Below are positions 22,905-33,000 of a stretch of 64,000 nucleotides of DNA, piece by piece (within the stretch, counting starts at the first letter, position 1; every line of letters begins with the position of its first letter). Position numbers and translations under genes: made by a program. The stretch is from Xylanibacter ruminicola (GTDB lineage Bacteria > Bacteroidota > Bacteroidia > Bacteroidales > Bacteroidaceae), in NCBI RefSeq assembly GCF_900142525.1, contig NZ_FRBD01000008.1, positions 1 to 64,000 of the forward strand. Reading direction: 5' to 3'. Under the pieces are notes generated by a model, which made no database searches, was not told where the DNA came from, and worked only from the letters and a program-made list of their open reading frames with translations.

Positions 22905-25154
22905 ATGAAACGAATTCTAACTTTATTAGTGGTTTTTCTTGGCCTGAACTCTACATGGGCTGAGAATCTGAATCCTGTGGCTCATCCTGATGCGGTAGTC
23001 AAATCTGGTAAAGCACGCTTTACGGTGCTGACACCTGAGATGATTCGTATCCAGTACAGTGATCGTGCGCTTTTCGAGGATCGTGCTACGTTTGCTATCG
23101 TCAATCGTCGATTAGCTGTTCCTGAGTTTACAACTGAAGAGAAAGATGGCTATCTTGTGATCAAGACATCGGCTCTGACTCTTAAATATAAGATAGGTGG
23201 TGTGATTGATGGGCGCCACCCATCGGCTGAGGTGTTGAATATCAGCATGACGCTTAACGGTCGCCCTGTGCTGTGGTATCCTGGTAAGGATGATGCGTTG
23301 AACCTGAAGGGAACCACCCGTACGCTGGACGGGCAGATTGGTGATAACAAGCGTCAGGAACTGGAGAATGGCCTGTTGTCGCGAGCAGGATGGAGTATCA
23401 TCGATGAGTCGCCACTTACCCGACGTGGTGATGGCTCTACAACTTTTGTCTTTGATAAGCAGGTAGATGGTATTGATTGGGTGGCTGAGCCAATAGATAA
23501 GCAGGCCATCGACTGGTACTTCCTGGGCTATGGACATCAGTATAAGAAAGCTTTGGGCGACTATATCAAGGTGGCTGGTCGACAGCCCATGCCTCCACTC
23601 TTTGTGCTGGGTTATTGGTATAGTAAATACCAGCGTTATACATCGGATGAGTTCATGGAGATTGTGAATGACGTGAAGCGTTTCAATATCCCCATGGATG
23701 TGATGATATTCGATATGGACTGGCACACCCAGGGATGGACTGGATGGACATGGGACCGCACTGCAATTCCAGATCCTGAGGGACTGATTGACTGGATGCA
23801 CCAGCATGGTTTGAAGGTGTCGCTGAACTTGCACCCAGCTGATGGTGTGGATGATGACGAAGACTACTTTGATGACCTGCGTGTAGACATGGGTATGGAT
23901 AAGCAGACAAAGGTGGTGCCCTGGAACTTAAGTGATGGACGCTTCTACCACAACATGTTTAAGAATATCATTCGTGCCCGTGAGCGTCAGGGTGTTGACT
24001 TCTGGTGGCTTGACTGGCAGCAGAATCTGACCAGTAAGTATGTGAAGGGACTGGGTGAAACCTTCTGGTGCAACCATGTGTTCTATAACGATATGCGATT
24101 GAACCGTCCGGACCGTCGTCCGCTGATCTTCCATCGTTGGGGCGGACTGGGTAGTCATCGTTATCCCATCGGCTTCTCTGGCGACTCGTTCACTACTTAT
24201 GGCACGTTGGCTTGGCAGCCCTATTTTACAGCCACAGCCTCGAATGTGGGCTTTGGTTACTGGGGACATGACCTGGGCGGACACCAGCAGACAGGTGGTA
24301 ATGATCCGCAGATCTATCTGCGCTGGATGCAGTATGGCGTGTTTACCCCCATCTTCCGTACCCATGCCACCAACTGGGAGGGTATTGAGCGCCGTATCTG
24401 GAAGTATGAAAACTTCCCCTCTCTGTTAGAAACCGTCAAGCTGCGCTATGCGCTGATGCCTTATATCTATACGGCTGCACGTCAGGCTTACGATACTGGT
24501 GTTAGCCTATGTCGTCCTTTATATTACGAATGGCCTGAGCAGAACAATGCCTATCTTTTCGAAGATGAGTATATGTTCGGCGATGATATCCTGGTGGCTC
24601 CAGTAGTTACCAAACCAGGAAACGATGGTATGACAGCCCGTCGTATCTGGTTGCCTGAGGGCAGTTGGTTTGATGTGTGCCGCAATAAGGTGGTTAGTGG
24701 TAATCGTATCTTTACCGATCGCTATACTTTGGAGGAGATTCCTTACTTCTATAAAGCAGGAAGCATTATCGTGAATAATCCACCGATGATGAATCTGAAT
24801 AAGCGTCCTGACAGACTGATTCTGAAAGTGGTGCCTGGTGGTAATGGACTTACATCGCTGTATGAGGACGAGGGCGATACCGAAGGTTACAAGCAGGGGG
24901 CTTATACCACCACCGCTATCAGCCATGAGGGTAACTCGCTGACGATTCATCCTCGTGAGGGTAAGTTCCCTGGTATGCCAGATAGCCGTTCGTATACCGT
25001 AGAGTTCCTCTCTGTGAATCGTCCAAATACAGTCATGATTGATGGACGACAGGTAGAGAATGGTGTATGGAGCTATCAGGAGAAGACAAGAGTGCTGACG
25101 GTAAATGTGCCCCGCACATCATGCCAGAAGCAAACAGTAGTGACAATTAAATAA
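22905..25154 (+). CDS. GH31 family glycosidase with an atypical catalytic motif
   Basis: A signal peptide precedes a GH31 protein: an N-terminal beta-sandwich, then a catalytic barrel (MPPLFVLGYWYSKYQRY, MDVMIFDMDWH) and the C-terminal sandwich. The likely nucleophile is D370 in WWLDWQQ, where typical alpha-glucosidases have WxDMNE. The block HDLGGH and the YALMPYIYT motif are family features. The substrate is uncertain; the altered motif suggests something other than plain alpha-glucosidase activity. It is the first gene of the enzyme operon; a SusF-like gene follows 10 bases later. Confidence 0.88.
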   Translation: MKRILTLLVVFLGLNSTWAENLNPVAHPDAVVKSGKARFTVLTPEMIRIQYSDRALFEDRATFAIVNRRLAVPEFTTEEKDGYLVIKTSALTLKYKIGGVIDGRHPSAEVLNISMTLNGRPVLWYPGKDDALNLKGTTRTLDGQIGDNKRQELENGLLSRAGWSIIDESPLTRRGDGSTTFVFDKQVDGIDWVAEPIDKQAIDWYFLGYGHQYKKALGDYIKVAGRQPMPPLFVLGYWYSKYQRYTSDEFMEIVNDVKRFNIPMDVMIFDMDWHTQGWTGWTWDRTAIPDPEGLIDWMHQHGLKVSLNLHPADGVDDDEDYFDDLRVDMGMDKQTKVVPWNLSDGRFYHNMFKNIIRARERQGVDFWWLDWQQNLTSKYVKGLGETFWCNHVFYNDMRLNRPDRRPLIFHRWGGLGSHRYPIGFSGDSFTTYGTLAWQPYFTATASNVGFGYWGHDLGGHQQTGGNDPQIYLRWMQYGVFTPIFRTHATNWEGIERRIWKYENFPSLLETVKLRYALMPYIYTAARQAYDTGVSLCRPLYYEWPEQNNAYLFEDEYMFGDDILVAPVVTKPGNDGMTARRIWLPEGSWFDVCRNKVVSGNRIFTDRYTLEEIPYFYKAGSIIVNNPPMMNLNKRPDRLILKVVPGGNGLTSLYEDEGDTEGYKQGAYTTTAISHEGNSLTIHPREGKFPGMPDSRSYTVEFLSVNRPNTVMIDGRQVENGVWSYQEKTRVLTVNVPRTSCQKQTVVTIK

Positions 25155-25164
25155 TGAAAGTGCG

Positions 25165-25890
25165 ATGAAAAGAATATATTTGATGATAATAGGGCTGGTG
25201 GCATGCATTGCCATGTCGGCACAGTCATATCAAGAACTGTGGATTACAGGTAGTGCTGTACCTGGTGGTGCACAGAAACTGATAAAAGTGAGTGATAACG
25301 ATTTTAAGTTTGCTGGCAAACTGAAGGCAGGCGAACTGCGTATCTCTACAGCCAAGAAGGTGCGTAAAGGTTCATATTATCTGGCTCCGAATCAGCCTGA
25401 TGCCAACATTGTGAACAAAGGATTGGAATACAGCGAATGCGTTGATGCCAAGAATGCAGCATGGCAGGTGATAGTAAGTGAGGATCGCTATCGTTTTCAT
25501 ATTGACACCGAGAAAAAGCAAGTGAAAGGTGAGATCTTCCAACCTTGGGGTGAGTTGTTCATTGCCGGCGGCGCTACTGAGGTAGGATGGAAGTGCGAAG
25601 GAAAGATGTTGCTGATGACGCAAAGTCTGGATAATCCATGTATCTGGACTTGGGAGGGAGAACTGAAACGCCATCCCGAAGTAGAGGAACCTGCCAGTTT
25701 TAAGATACAGGGACAGGACCGCTGGCATCCCAAATCCATCCATCCTTATGCACCTGATACTGACATCTTGAAAGATAAACGGTTCCGTACAGGTGGTGCT
25801 GACACCAAGTGGATGTTGTCGGGTGAAGGACGTTATCGCATCAAGGTTGATTTGTTTAATGAAACCATTCAGGCAGAGTTAATTAAATAA
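25165..25890 (+). CDS. SusF/SusE-like exported protein
   Basis: The 241-residue protein begins with a signal peptide (ending MSAQS) that has no lipobox, so it is periplasmic or released. It has two repeats with the SusF_SusE pattern: ELWITGSAVPGGAQKLIKVS near the start and ELFIAGGATEVGWKCEGK in the second half, followed by FKIQGQDRWHPKSIHPYAP. Such modules bind glycans. It lies between two GH31 genes in one operon, and may help present substrate to them. Confidence 0.8.
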   Translation: MKRIYLMIIGLVACIAMSAQSYQELWITGSAVPGGAQKLIKVSDNDFKFAGKLKAGELRISTAKKVRKGSYYLAPNQPDANIVNKGLEYSECVDAKNAAWQVIVSEDRYRFHIDTEKKQVKGEIFQPWGELFIAGGATEVGWKCEGKMLLMTQSLDNPCIWTWEGELKRHPEVEEPASFKIQGQDRWHPKSIHPYAPDTDILKDKRFRTGGADTKWMLSGEGRYRIKVDLFNETIQAELIK

Positions 25891-25925
25891 TAGTGGAATA
25901 GGTTTTTTGTTAATTATTAATAGGT

Positions 25926-28049
25926 ATGTCTAAAAGAGTAGGTATTCTACTATGTGGTCTGGCCATTGCATCCTTTGCAATGGCTCAGACTGTATTTATG
26001 ACCAACGATAGTGTCGCTGTGTTCTATCCCTCTAACTATGATGCCAAACAGCATCAGCCGTCGCCCATTTTTGAACGTGAGCCTGCAGCTGTGAATCCGT
26101 TAACAGCCAGTTGGCCATTGCGTGTAGACTTCAGCGAGAAGGAAGGTCATAGTATTGCTACCATTAATGTGGCGGATGATGTTGATTTCTATGGTACTGG
26201 TGAGGTGACTGGCCCTTTGCGCCGTAATGGACGAACCATAGAGTTATGGAACGTGGATACACCAGCCTATGGTATGGATGGTGGTACACATCTCTATCAG
26301 AGTCATCCCTGGGTGATGGGACTCCGAAAGGATGGTACTGCTTTCGGTATCATTGCTGATAATACCTGGCGACAGAAGATTACAACGAATGACCATCAGG
26401 TGACTTTCGATAGTGAAGGACCTGCGTTTCGAGTGATAATTGTTGAGCGTGAGAGTCCGAAGGCTTTGATGCAGGCATTGGTTAATCTGACAGGCACTAT
26501 GTCGTTGCCTCCACTATGGGCACTTGGCTATCACCAGTGCCGTCATACTTACTATCCCGATGGAAAGGTCATGGAGATAGCTGATAATCTGCGTCGTTAT
26601 CGTATTCCCTCTGATGTCATCTGGATGGATATAGATTATATGGATGGTTATCGTATCTTTACTTTTGATCCCGACGGTTTCTCTAATCCGAATAGACTGA
26701 ATGCCTATCTGCATCAAAATCTTTTCAAGACGGTTTATATGATTGACCCGGGTGTAAAGGTTGAAAAAGGCTACTTTGTAGATGACCAAGGAACGGCAGG
26801 AGACTATTGGGTGAAAGACCGTGATGGAAAGGTCTTTGAGGGTAAAGTATGGCCTGGGGCCTGTCATTTCCCTGACTTTACTCGTCCGGAAGTTCGCACG
26901 TGGTGGGCTACACTTTATAAAGACTTTATGGCAAAAGGTGTAGATGGCGTTTGGAATGATATGAATGAGCCTGCAGTGTTTGAACGACCTGAGACGACAA
27001 TGCCTCGTGACAACCAACATGGAGGTGGAGATGGAGTTTCGGCAGGACCTCATCTGCGTTTCCATAATGTGTATGGAATGAATATGGTTAGAGCAAGCCG
27101 TCAGGGACTGTTGTTGGCTAATCCACAGAAACGTCCTTTCATTCTGTCACGTTCAAACTTCCTTGGTGGCCACCGCTATGCAGCCACATGGACGGGTGAT
27201 AATCTGTCATCGCCAGACCATATGAAACTAAGTGTACCCATGACGTTAACGCTAGGTTTGAGTGGACAACCGTTTAATGGACCTGATATTGGTGGATTCT
27301 GTGAAAACTCTAATGGCGAACTGGTGGCACAGTGGACGGCTATTGGCGCATATTTCCCATTTGTTCGTAACCATAATACAAAGGGAACAATTCCTCAAGA
27401 ACCCTGGGCATTTACACCTGAGGTGTTGAATGTATGCAGAACGGCAATCAATCGTCGTTATATGCTGATGCCTTATATCTATACTTGTTTCCGTGAGGCT
27501 AGTATCGATGGTATGCCAGTGATGCGCCCATTGTTTATGGCTGATGCCAAGGATCTGAGTCTGCGTAGTGAAGATCGTGCTTTCCTGCTGGGAGGCGACT
27601 TGATGGTACGCCCACAGTGGGCGCCAGAGGTAGCTCAGCCTAATGGCGGTAGCTGGCAGAAGCTGACACTCGAAGATGGTACAGATAGCTATCAGGCAGA
27701 ATTACGTCAGCGTCCAGGTTCAATTATCCCTTTGGCTAATCTCGCCCAGAGTACTGCTGAGATGCGTACCGACTCGCTCACATTGTTGGTATGTTTAGAT
27801 AGTTACGGTGAAGCCGTGGGACAGTTGTATGAGGATGATGGCGATGGATTTGGGTATAAAAAAGGTGATTTCCGCCTTACGGAGATAAAGGCTGTGAAGC
27901 AGAAAAAGCAGCTGAAGATCACTTACTGTCAGAAAGAAGGTAAAATGGAACCTATCGAGCGTAAGGTAAGAATCGGACTTGTAAGTGGCGGAAAGGTGAG
28001 TTACAGTGCTTGGCAAACAGGTGTTGAGATGACTTTTTCCATCAAATAA
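25926..28049 (+). CDS. GH31 alpha-glucosidase
   Basis: This 707-residue exported protein has the canonical GH31 nucleophile motif GVWNDMNEPAVF (D345), the acid region HRYAATWTGDN and the WMDIDYMDGY signature. It removes terminal alpha-linked glucose by a retaining mechanism in the periplasm. It follows the SusF-like gene by 35 bases. Together with the other GH31 and GH97 genes it suggests that the glycan used by this locus has alpha-glucosyl or related side groups. Confidence 0.92.
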   Translation: MSKRVGILLCGLAIASFAMAQTVFMTNDSVAVFYPSNYDAKQHQPSPIFEREPAAVNPLTASWPLRVDFSEKEGHSIATINVADDVDFYGTGEVTGPLRRNGRTIELWNVDTPAYGMDGGTHLYQSHPWVMGLRKDGTAFGIIADNTWRQKITTNDHQVTFDSEGPAFRVIIVERESPKALMQALVNLTGTMSLPPLWALGYHQCRHTYYPDGKVMEIADNLRRYRIPSDVIWMDIDYMDGYRIFTFDPDGFSNPNRLNAYLHQNLFKTVYMIDPGVKVEKGYFVDDQGTAGDYWVKDRDGKVFEGKVWPGACHFPDFTRPEVRTWWATLYKDFMAKGVDGVWNDMNEPAVFERPETTMPRDNQHGGGDGVSAGPHLRFHNVYGMNMVRASRQGLLLANPQKRPFILSRSNFLGGHRYAATWTGDNLSSPDHMKLSVPMTLTLGLSGQPFNGPDIGGFCENSNGELVAQWTAIGAYFPFVRNHNTKGTIPQEPWAFTPEVLNVCRTAINRRYMLMPYIYTCFREASIDGMPVMRPLFMADAKDLSLRSEDRAFLLGGDLMVRPQWAPEVAQPNGGSWQKLTLEDGTDSYQAELRQRPGSIIPLANLAQSTAEMRTDSLTLLVCLDSYGEAVGQLYEDDGDGFGYKKGDFRLTEIKAVKQKKQLKITYCQKEGKMEPIERKVRIGLVSGGKVSYSAWQTGVEMTFSIK

Positions 28050-28094
28050 TTCATATAAAGACAAAAATTGCAGAAATGAGTACAATAGTTAGTT

Positions 28095-28112
28095 TATATT
28101 TGACTATTTTTG
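28095..28112 (+). promoter_or_regulatory. Two overlapping promoter -7 boxes before GH97
   Basis: TATATTTG (28095-28102) and TATTTTTG (28105-28112) both match TAnnTTTG in the 88-base gap before the GH97 gene. They suggest an internal promoter for the GH97-GH38 pair. Confidence 0.5.
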
Positions 28113-28137
28113 CAGCACCAATTTAATTAAGAAATCT

Positions 28138-30066
28138 ATGATGAAGTACTTATTATCAATATTCATAATGTTGTTGACTTGTGTTCATGCCATGGCTGCA
28201 ACAGAACGTATTTCCTCTCCTGACGGTCGTATCCGTTTGGAGGTGAATACTGACGATACGCTGCGTATGCGTGTGTCTTATGGCGATGAACAGGTGTTGC
28301 TGAACAGTCCACTTTGTTTGCAGTTGCAGCAGGAGTGGTTAGGCGTACGCCCCAAAGTGAAAAGCATTCGACGTAAGTTGATAAATCGACAGCTTGTTAA
28401 CGTTGTACCTATTAAAAATGCTGTGACAAATGATGAGGCTCAACAGCTAACCATTGCTTTTGCAGGAAACTATAGTGTGGAGTTTCGTGTATATAATAAT
28501 GGTGTAGCTTATCGCTTTGTTATTGATAAGAAGGGAAAGGTTGATGTTACCGATGAACTGATGACACTCTGTTTCCCTTCAGCAACTAAGGCTCATATCT
28601 CCAAGACACGTGGCTTCTGGACATCGTACGAAGAGCCTTATACGCATCTAGCATTGGCCGATTACAAGGTGCAGGATGATATGAGCTATCTGCCAGTATT
28701 GATGGAGACTGCCCGTGGTACCAAACTGTTGCTGTCGGAGAGTGATGTGCGTGATTATCCCGCTATGTTCGTCAAGAGTACAGGCAATAACGGATTGACT
28801 TCAATCTTTCCAAAGGCTCCTGCAGCATGGGAACCATTAGGTGATCGTGGCTTTAACGTAACAAGTGAGTCGCCGTTCATCGCTCGTACTGAAGGTAAAC
28901 GCAGTCTGCCATGGCGATTCCTGGTTATTGGCGATGACAAGACTATTGCCGCAAATGAAATGGAGCGTGTACTGGGTGGACAGTGTAAATTAACTGATAC
29001 CTCTTGGATAAAACCAGGCAAGGTAAGTTGGGACTGGTGGAACCATTGGACCATTTGGAATGTTGATTTCGAGACAGGCATCAATAATCAGACTTATCAG
29101 TATTTCATTGATTTTGCTGCCAAGTATGGTATTGAATACATACTCTTAGACGAAGGTTGGAACAAGGATGTGCGCAATCCATTTATCACTCGTGATGAGA
29201 TTGATGTGAAACAGCTGGTTGAGTATGGTCGCCAGCGTGGTGTAGGCGTTATCCTTTGGTTGGCTTGGCTCACCGTAGAGAATCACATGGACCTCATTAA
29301 GTATTATGCTGATATGGGTGTCAGCGGACTTAAGATAGACTTCATGGATCATAGCGACCAGTGGATGGTGAACTTCTATGAACGTGTTGCAAGCGAATGT
29401 GCTAAACATAAATTGATGGTTGACTTCCATGGATCGTTTAAACCAGCAGGCCTGGAAATACGTTATCCCAATGTGATATCTTATGAGGGAGTTCGTGGCT
29501 TGGAGAATGGTGGTGGTTGTCATCCTGACAATACTATCTGGTTGCCATTTATACGTAATGCTGTGGGAGGTATGGACTTCACACCTGGCTCTATGGCTTC
29601 TGCCCAGCCTGAAGATAATCATGGTAGTGGTTCGCTGCCTATGGGATCGGGTACTCGTGCCTACCAGATGGCGATGTATGTTTGCTTTGAAAGTGGTCTG
29701 CAGATGTTAGCCGATAGTCCCACCCGCTATATGCGTGAGGATGAATGTACACGTTACATCGCTTCAGTCCCCACGACATGGGACGAGAGCCGTGTACTCT
29801 CTGCAAAGGCTGGTGACCATTATGTGGTGGCCCGTCGTAAAGGCGATAAATGGTATATTGGTGCCATGACAGGTGGAAAACCACAGCAACTTACCGTCAG
29901 TCTTGATTTCCTGAAAGGAAAGGGCATGCTGACGGGCTTCCGTGATGGACGTAATGCCCATCGTATTGCTGTGGATTACCAGCGATTCCAACAGCAAGTA
30001 TCACCCACTGATAAACTGACACTTAACTTGGTAAGAAATGGTGGATGGTGCTGTGTGATAGAGTAA
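28138..30066 (+). CDS. GH97 glycosidase, retaining-type active site
   Basis: The 642-residue exported protein has the GH97 layout: N-terminal sandwich (SSPDGRIRLEVNTDD), barrel and C-terminal sandwich. In the barrel, the motif GLKIDFMDHSDQW carries D401, at the place of the nucleophile in retaining GH97 alpha-galactosidases. The acid/base candidate is E450 in ISYEGVRG. Inverting SusB-type enzymes have no aspartate there. I therefore infer alpha-galactosidase-like, retaining action, though not with certainty. The GH38 gene follows 21 bases later. Confidence 0.87.
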   Translation: MMKYLLSIFIMLLTCVHAMAATERISSPDGRIRLEVNTDDTLRMRVSYGDEQVLLNSPLCLQLQQEWLGVRPKVKSIRRKLINRQLVNVVPIKNAVTNDEAQQLTIAFAGNYSVEFRVYNNGVAYRFVIDKKGKVDVTDELMTLCFPSATKAHISKTRGFWTSYEEPYTHLALADYKVQDDMSYLPVLMETARGTKLLLSESDVRDYPAMFVKSTGNNGLTSIFPKAPAAWEPLGDRGFNVTSESPFIARTEGKRSLPWRFLVIGDDKTIAANEMERVLGGQCKLTDTSWIKPGKVSWDWWNHWTIWNVDFETGINNQTYQYFIDFAAKYGIEYILLDEGWNKDVRNPFITRDEIDVKQLVEYGRQRGVGVILWLAWLTVENHMDLIKYYADMGVSGLKIDFMDHSDQWMVNFYERVASECAKHKLMVDFHGSFKPAGLEIRYPNVISYEGVRGLENGGGCHPDNTIWLPFIRNAVGGMDFTPGSMASAQPEDNHGSGSLPMGSGTRAYQMAMYVCFESGLQMLADSPTRYMREDECTRYIASVPTTWDESRVLSAKAGDHYVVARRKGDKWYIGAMTGGKPQQLTVSLDFLKGKGMLTGFRDGRNAHRIAVDYQRFQQQVSPTDKLTLNLVRNGGWCCVIE

Positions 30067-30087
30067 TTAACTAACTCGATTATAATA

Positions 30088-33000
30088 ATGAATAAGAAAA
30101 CCCTCATTTTAGCGATGGCTACAATGCTTTCATCATGGGCAATGGCCCAGTCGGAGAAGAAAGCCTATATGGTAGCCGATGCTCATCTGGACACTCAGTG
30201 GAACTGGGACGTTCAAACTACCATTAGAGAGTATGTAAAGAATACGCTCGACCAGAACCTGTTGTTGTTGAAGAAGTATCCTAGTTACATCTTTAACTTT
30301 GAAGGTGCTGTTAAGTACAGTTGGATGAAAGAATACTATCCGCTGCAGTATGCTGAGTTGAAGCATTATGTGGCTAACGGGCGCTGGCATCTTACTGGTA
30401 GTAGTTGGGATGCAAACGAAACTATTATCTGCTCGCCAGAGTCGTGGCTGCGTAATATCCTGCTTGGACAGACTTTCTACCGCAAGGAGTTTAATACCGA
30501 GAGCACGGATGTGTTTCTGCCAGACTGTTTCGGTTTTGGTTATACTTTGCCTACGCTGGCTGCTCATTGCGGACTCATCGGTTTTTCTTCGCAGAAACTC
30601 GTTTGGCGTACCAATCCTTTCTATGAGGGCGGAAAACGCTATCCATATACCATCGGATTGTGGCAGGGCATTGATGGTAGTCGCATCATGATGGCTCATG
30701 GTTTTGGGTATTCAGAGCGCTGGCGCGATGAAGATCTCTCTAACAATCAGCAATTGCTGCGTGAGGTAGGAGAGAGTCCGTTGAATCAGGCCTATCGCTA
30801 TTATGGAACTGGCGATATTGGTGGCTCGCCAACGATTGCCTCTGTTCGTGCTGTAGAGAAAGGTGTTGCAGGTAACGGACCAGTCAAGATTGTCAGCGCT
30901 ACCAGCGATCAGCTCTATAAGGATTATCTGCCTTTCGATAAGCATCCTGAGTTGCCAGTGTTCGATGGTGAACTGCCAATGGATGTGCACGGAAATGGTT
31001 GCTATACCTCGCAGGCTGCCATGAAACTCTATAATCGTCAGAACGAACATCTGGGCGATGCTGCTGAACGTTCGGCTGTGATGGCCGATTGGTTGGGAGT
31101 TGCCAATTATCCTGCTGCTACGATGACTGAGACTTGGCAGCGTTTCATCTGGCATCAGTTCCACGATGATGTAACAGGTACCAGCATTCCTCGTGCCTAT
31201 GAGTTCTCTTGGAATGATGAACTGCTGTCACTTAAGAAGTTCTCTGATGTGCTGACACATAGTGTTTCTGGGGTGGCTAATCAGATGGATACACGTGTTG
31301 CTGGACAGCCTGTGGTGGTTTATAACAACGAGACTTCGCCTGTTCATGCAGTAGCTGAGGTTGCACTTAAGGATAATTGTGACTATCGTGTTACTGATGC
31401 AGAAGGCAAACGTGTTCCTTCTCAGGTTATTGAGCGTAACGGACAGCGTGTACTCTTGTTTGATGCCAATGTGCCATCTACAGGTATGGCTGTTTATGGC
31501 ATAAAGGCTGCTGGTCAGAAAAAGATGATGGCTGCAACAACAGGACGAACCATCGAGTCGTCGCGTTATAAGTTGACTGTTGATGAATATGGTGATGTGG
31601 TATCGCTGATTGATAAGCAGAATAATCGCCAGATGGTTGCCGATGGTAAGAGCATCCGACTGGTTGTATTTGATGACTGTCGCTCAGAACAGTGGCCTGC
31701 ATGGGAGATTCTGAAGAAGACACTCGATAAGGCTCCTCTGCCTGTACACGATGGTGTTGAGATATCTATCGAGTCAGGAAACCTGCGCCAGACAATGGTT
31801 ATCAAGAAAAGGTATGGCGACTCTGATATCATTCAGCGTATTCATCTTTATGAGGGTGCACAGGCTGATCGTATCGATTTCGAAAATGAGGTTGACTGGC
31901 GTTCTCTTAATGCCTTGCTGAAAGCAGAGTTTGCTCTTGGTGTTGCTAACGATGAGGCTACTTACGATATTGGATTGGGCAGTGTTCGTCGTGGAAACAA
32001 TCGCGATAATAGCTTTGAGGTTTATGCCCATGAATGGACAGATCTGACAGATAGAAAGGGAGACTATGGTGTGACTTTGCTGAATGACTCGCGTTATGGT
32101 TGGGATAAACCTAACGATCATACATTACGCCTCTCATTACTCTATTCGCCAAAGACTGGTCGTAATTTCTCTTACCAGTCTCGACAGGATTTCGGGCATC
32201 ATGTGTTTACTTACAGCATCGTAGGTCACGATGGAGCGCTGAATGCCGTCAATGCTGTGCATCAGGCTGACAGACTGAATAGCCCGTTACGTACTTTCTA
32301 TGCTCAGCGTCATGCGGGCAAATTGGGCAAAAAGTTCTCGTTTGTTACTTCAGATAACGACTGCGTTGTGGTACGTGCATTGAAACGTGCTGAGGTTTCT
32401 GACGAGTACGTGGTTCGTGTCTACGAGATGAGTGGTAAGGGTGCTCAGAAGGCTCATCTAACTTTCCCCTCTGAGATAGTTAGTGCTGTTGAGGCTGATG
32501 GTACAGAACGCAACCTTAAGCAGGCTGATGCTGAGGGTAATTCGTTGTTGGTAGATATCAAACCTTATAGCGTTAAGACCTATAAGGTAGTGCTGGCTCA
32601 GCAGAAGGATAAAGTACAGCCTGATGTTCGACCATTGATGCTTGATTACGATCGCCATTGCTTCAGTTACAACGAGTTCCGCTCTTCTGGTAATTTCGAA
32701 GGAGGATACAGCTATGCTGCAGAGTTATTGCCTGATGAGGGTATTACCGTAGGCGATATTCCTTTCCGCTTTGGCGAGAAAGATGCTGCCAATGGCTTGA
32801 CTTGTAAGGGTAATACCATCAAGTTGCCTGCCGATAAGGATTATCGTCATCTGTATCTGTTGGTGGCTTCTGATCGTGAAGACCGTCAGGCAACATTTAC
32901 CATAGCTGGCAAGCAGCAGAAAGTAAACGTACCATATTATACTGGCTTTATTGGCCAATGGGGCCACGACGGACAGACTGAAGGTTACTTGAAGGATGCC

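Noticed and set aside
23112..23834. Minus-strand open frames opposite the sus and glycosidase genes
   Set aside because: These and similar frames across 15-47 kb lie fully opposite well-supported genes and show no signal, domain or promoter.
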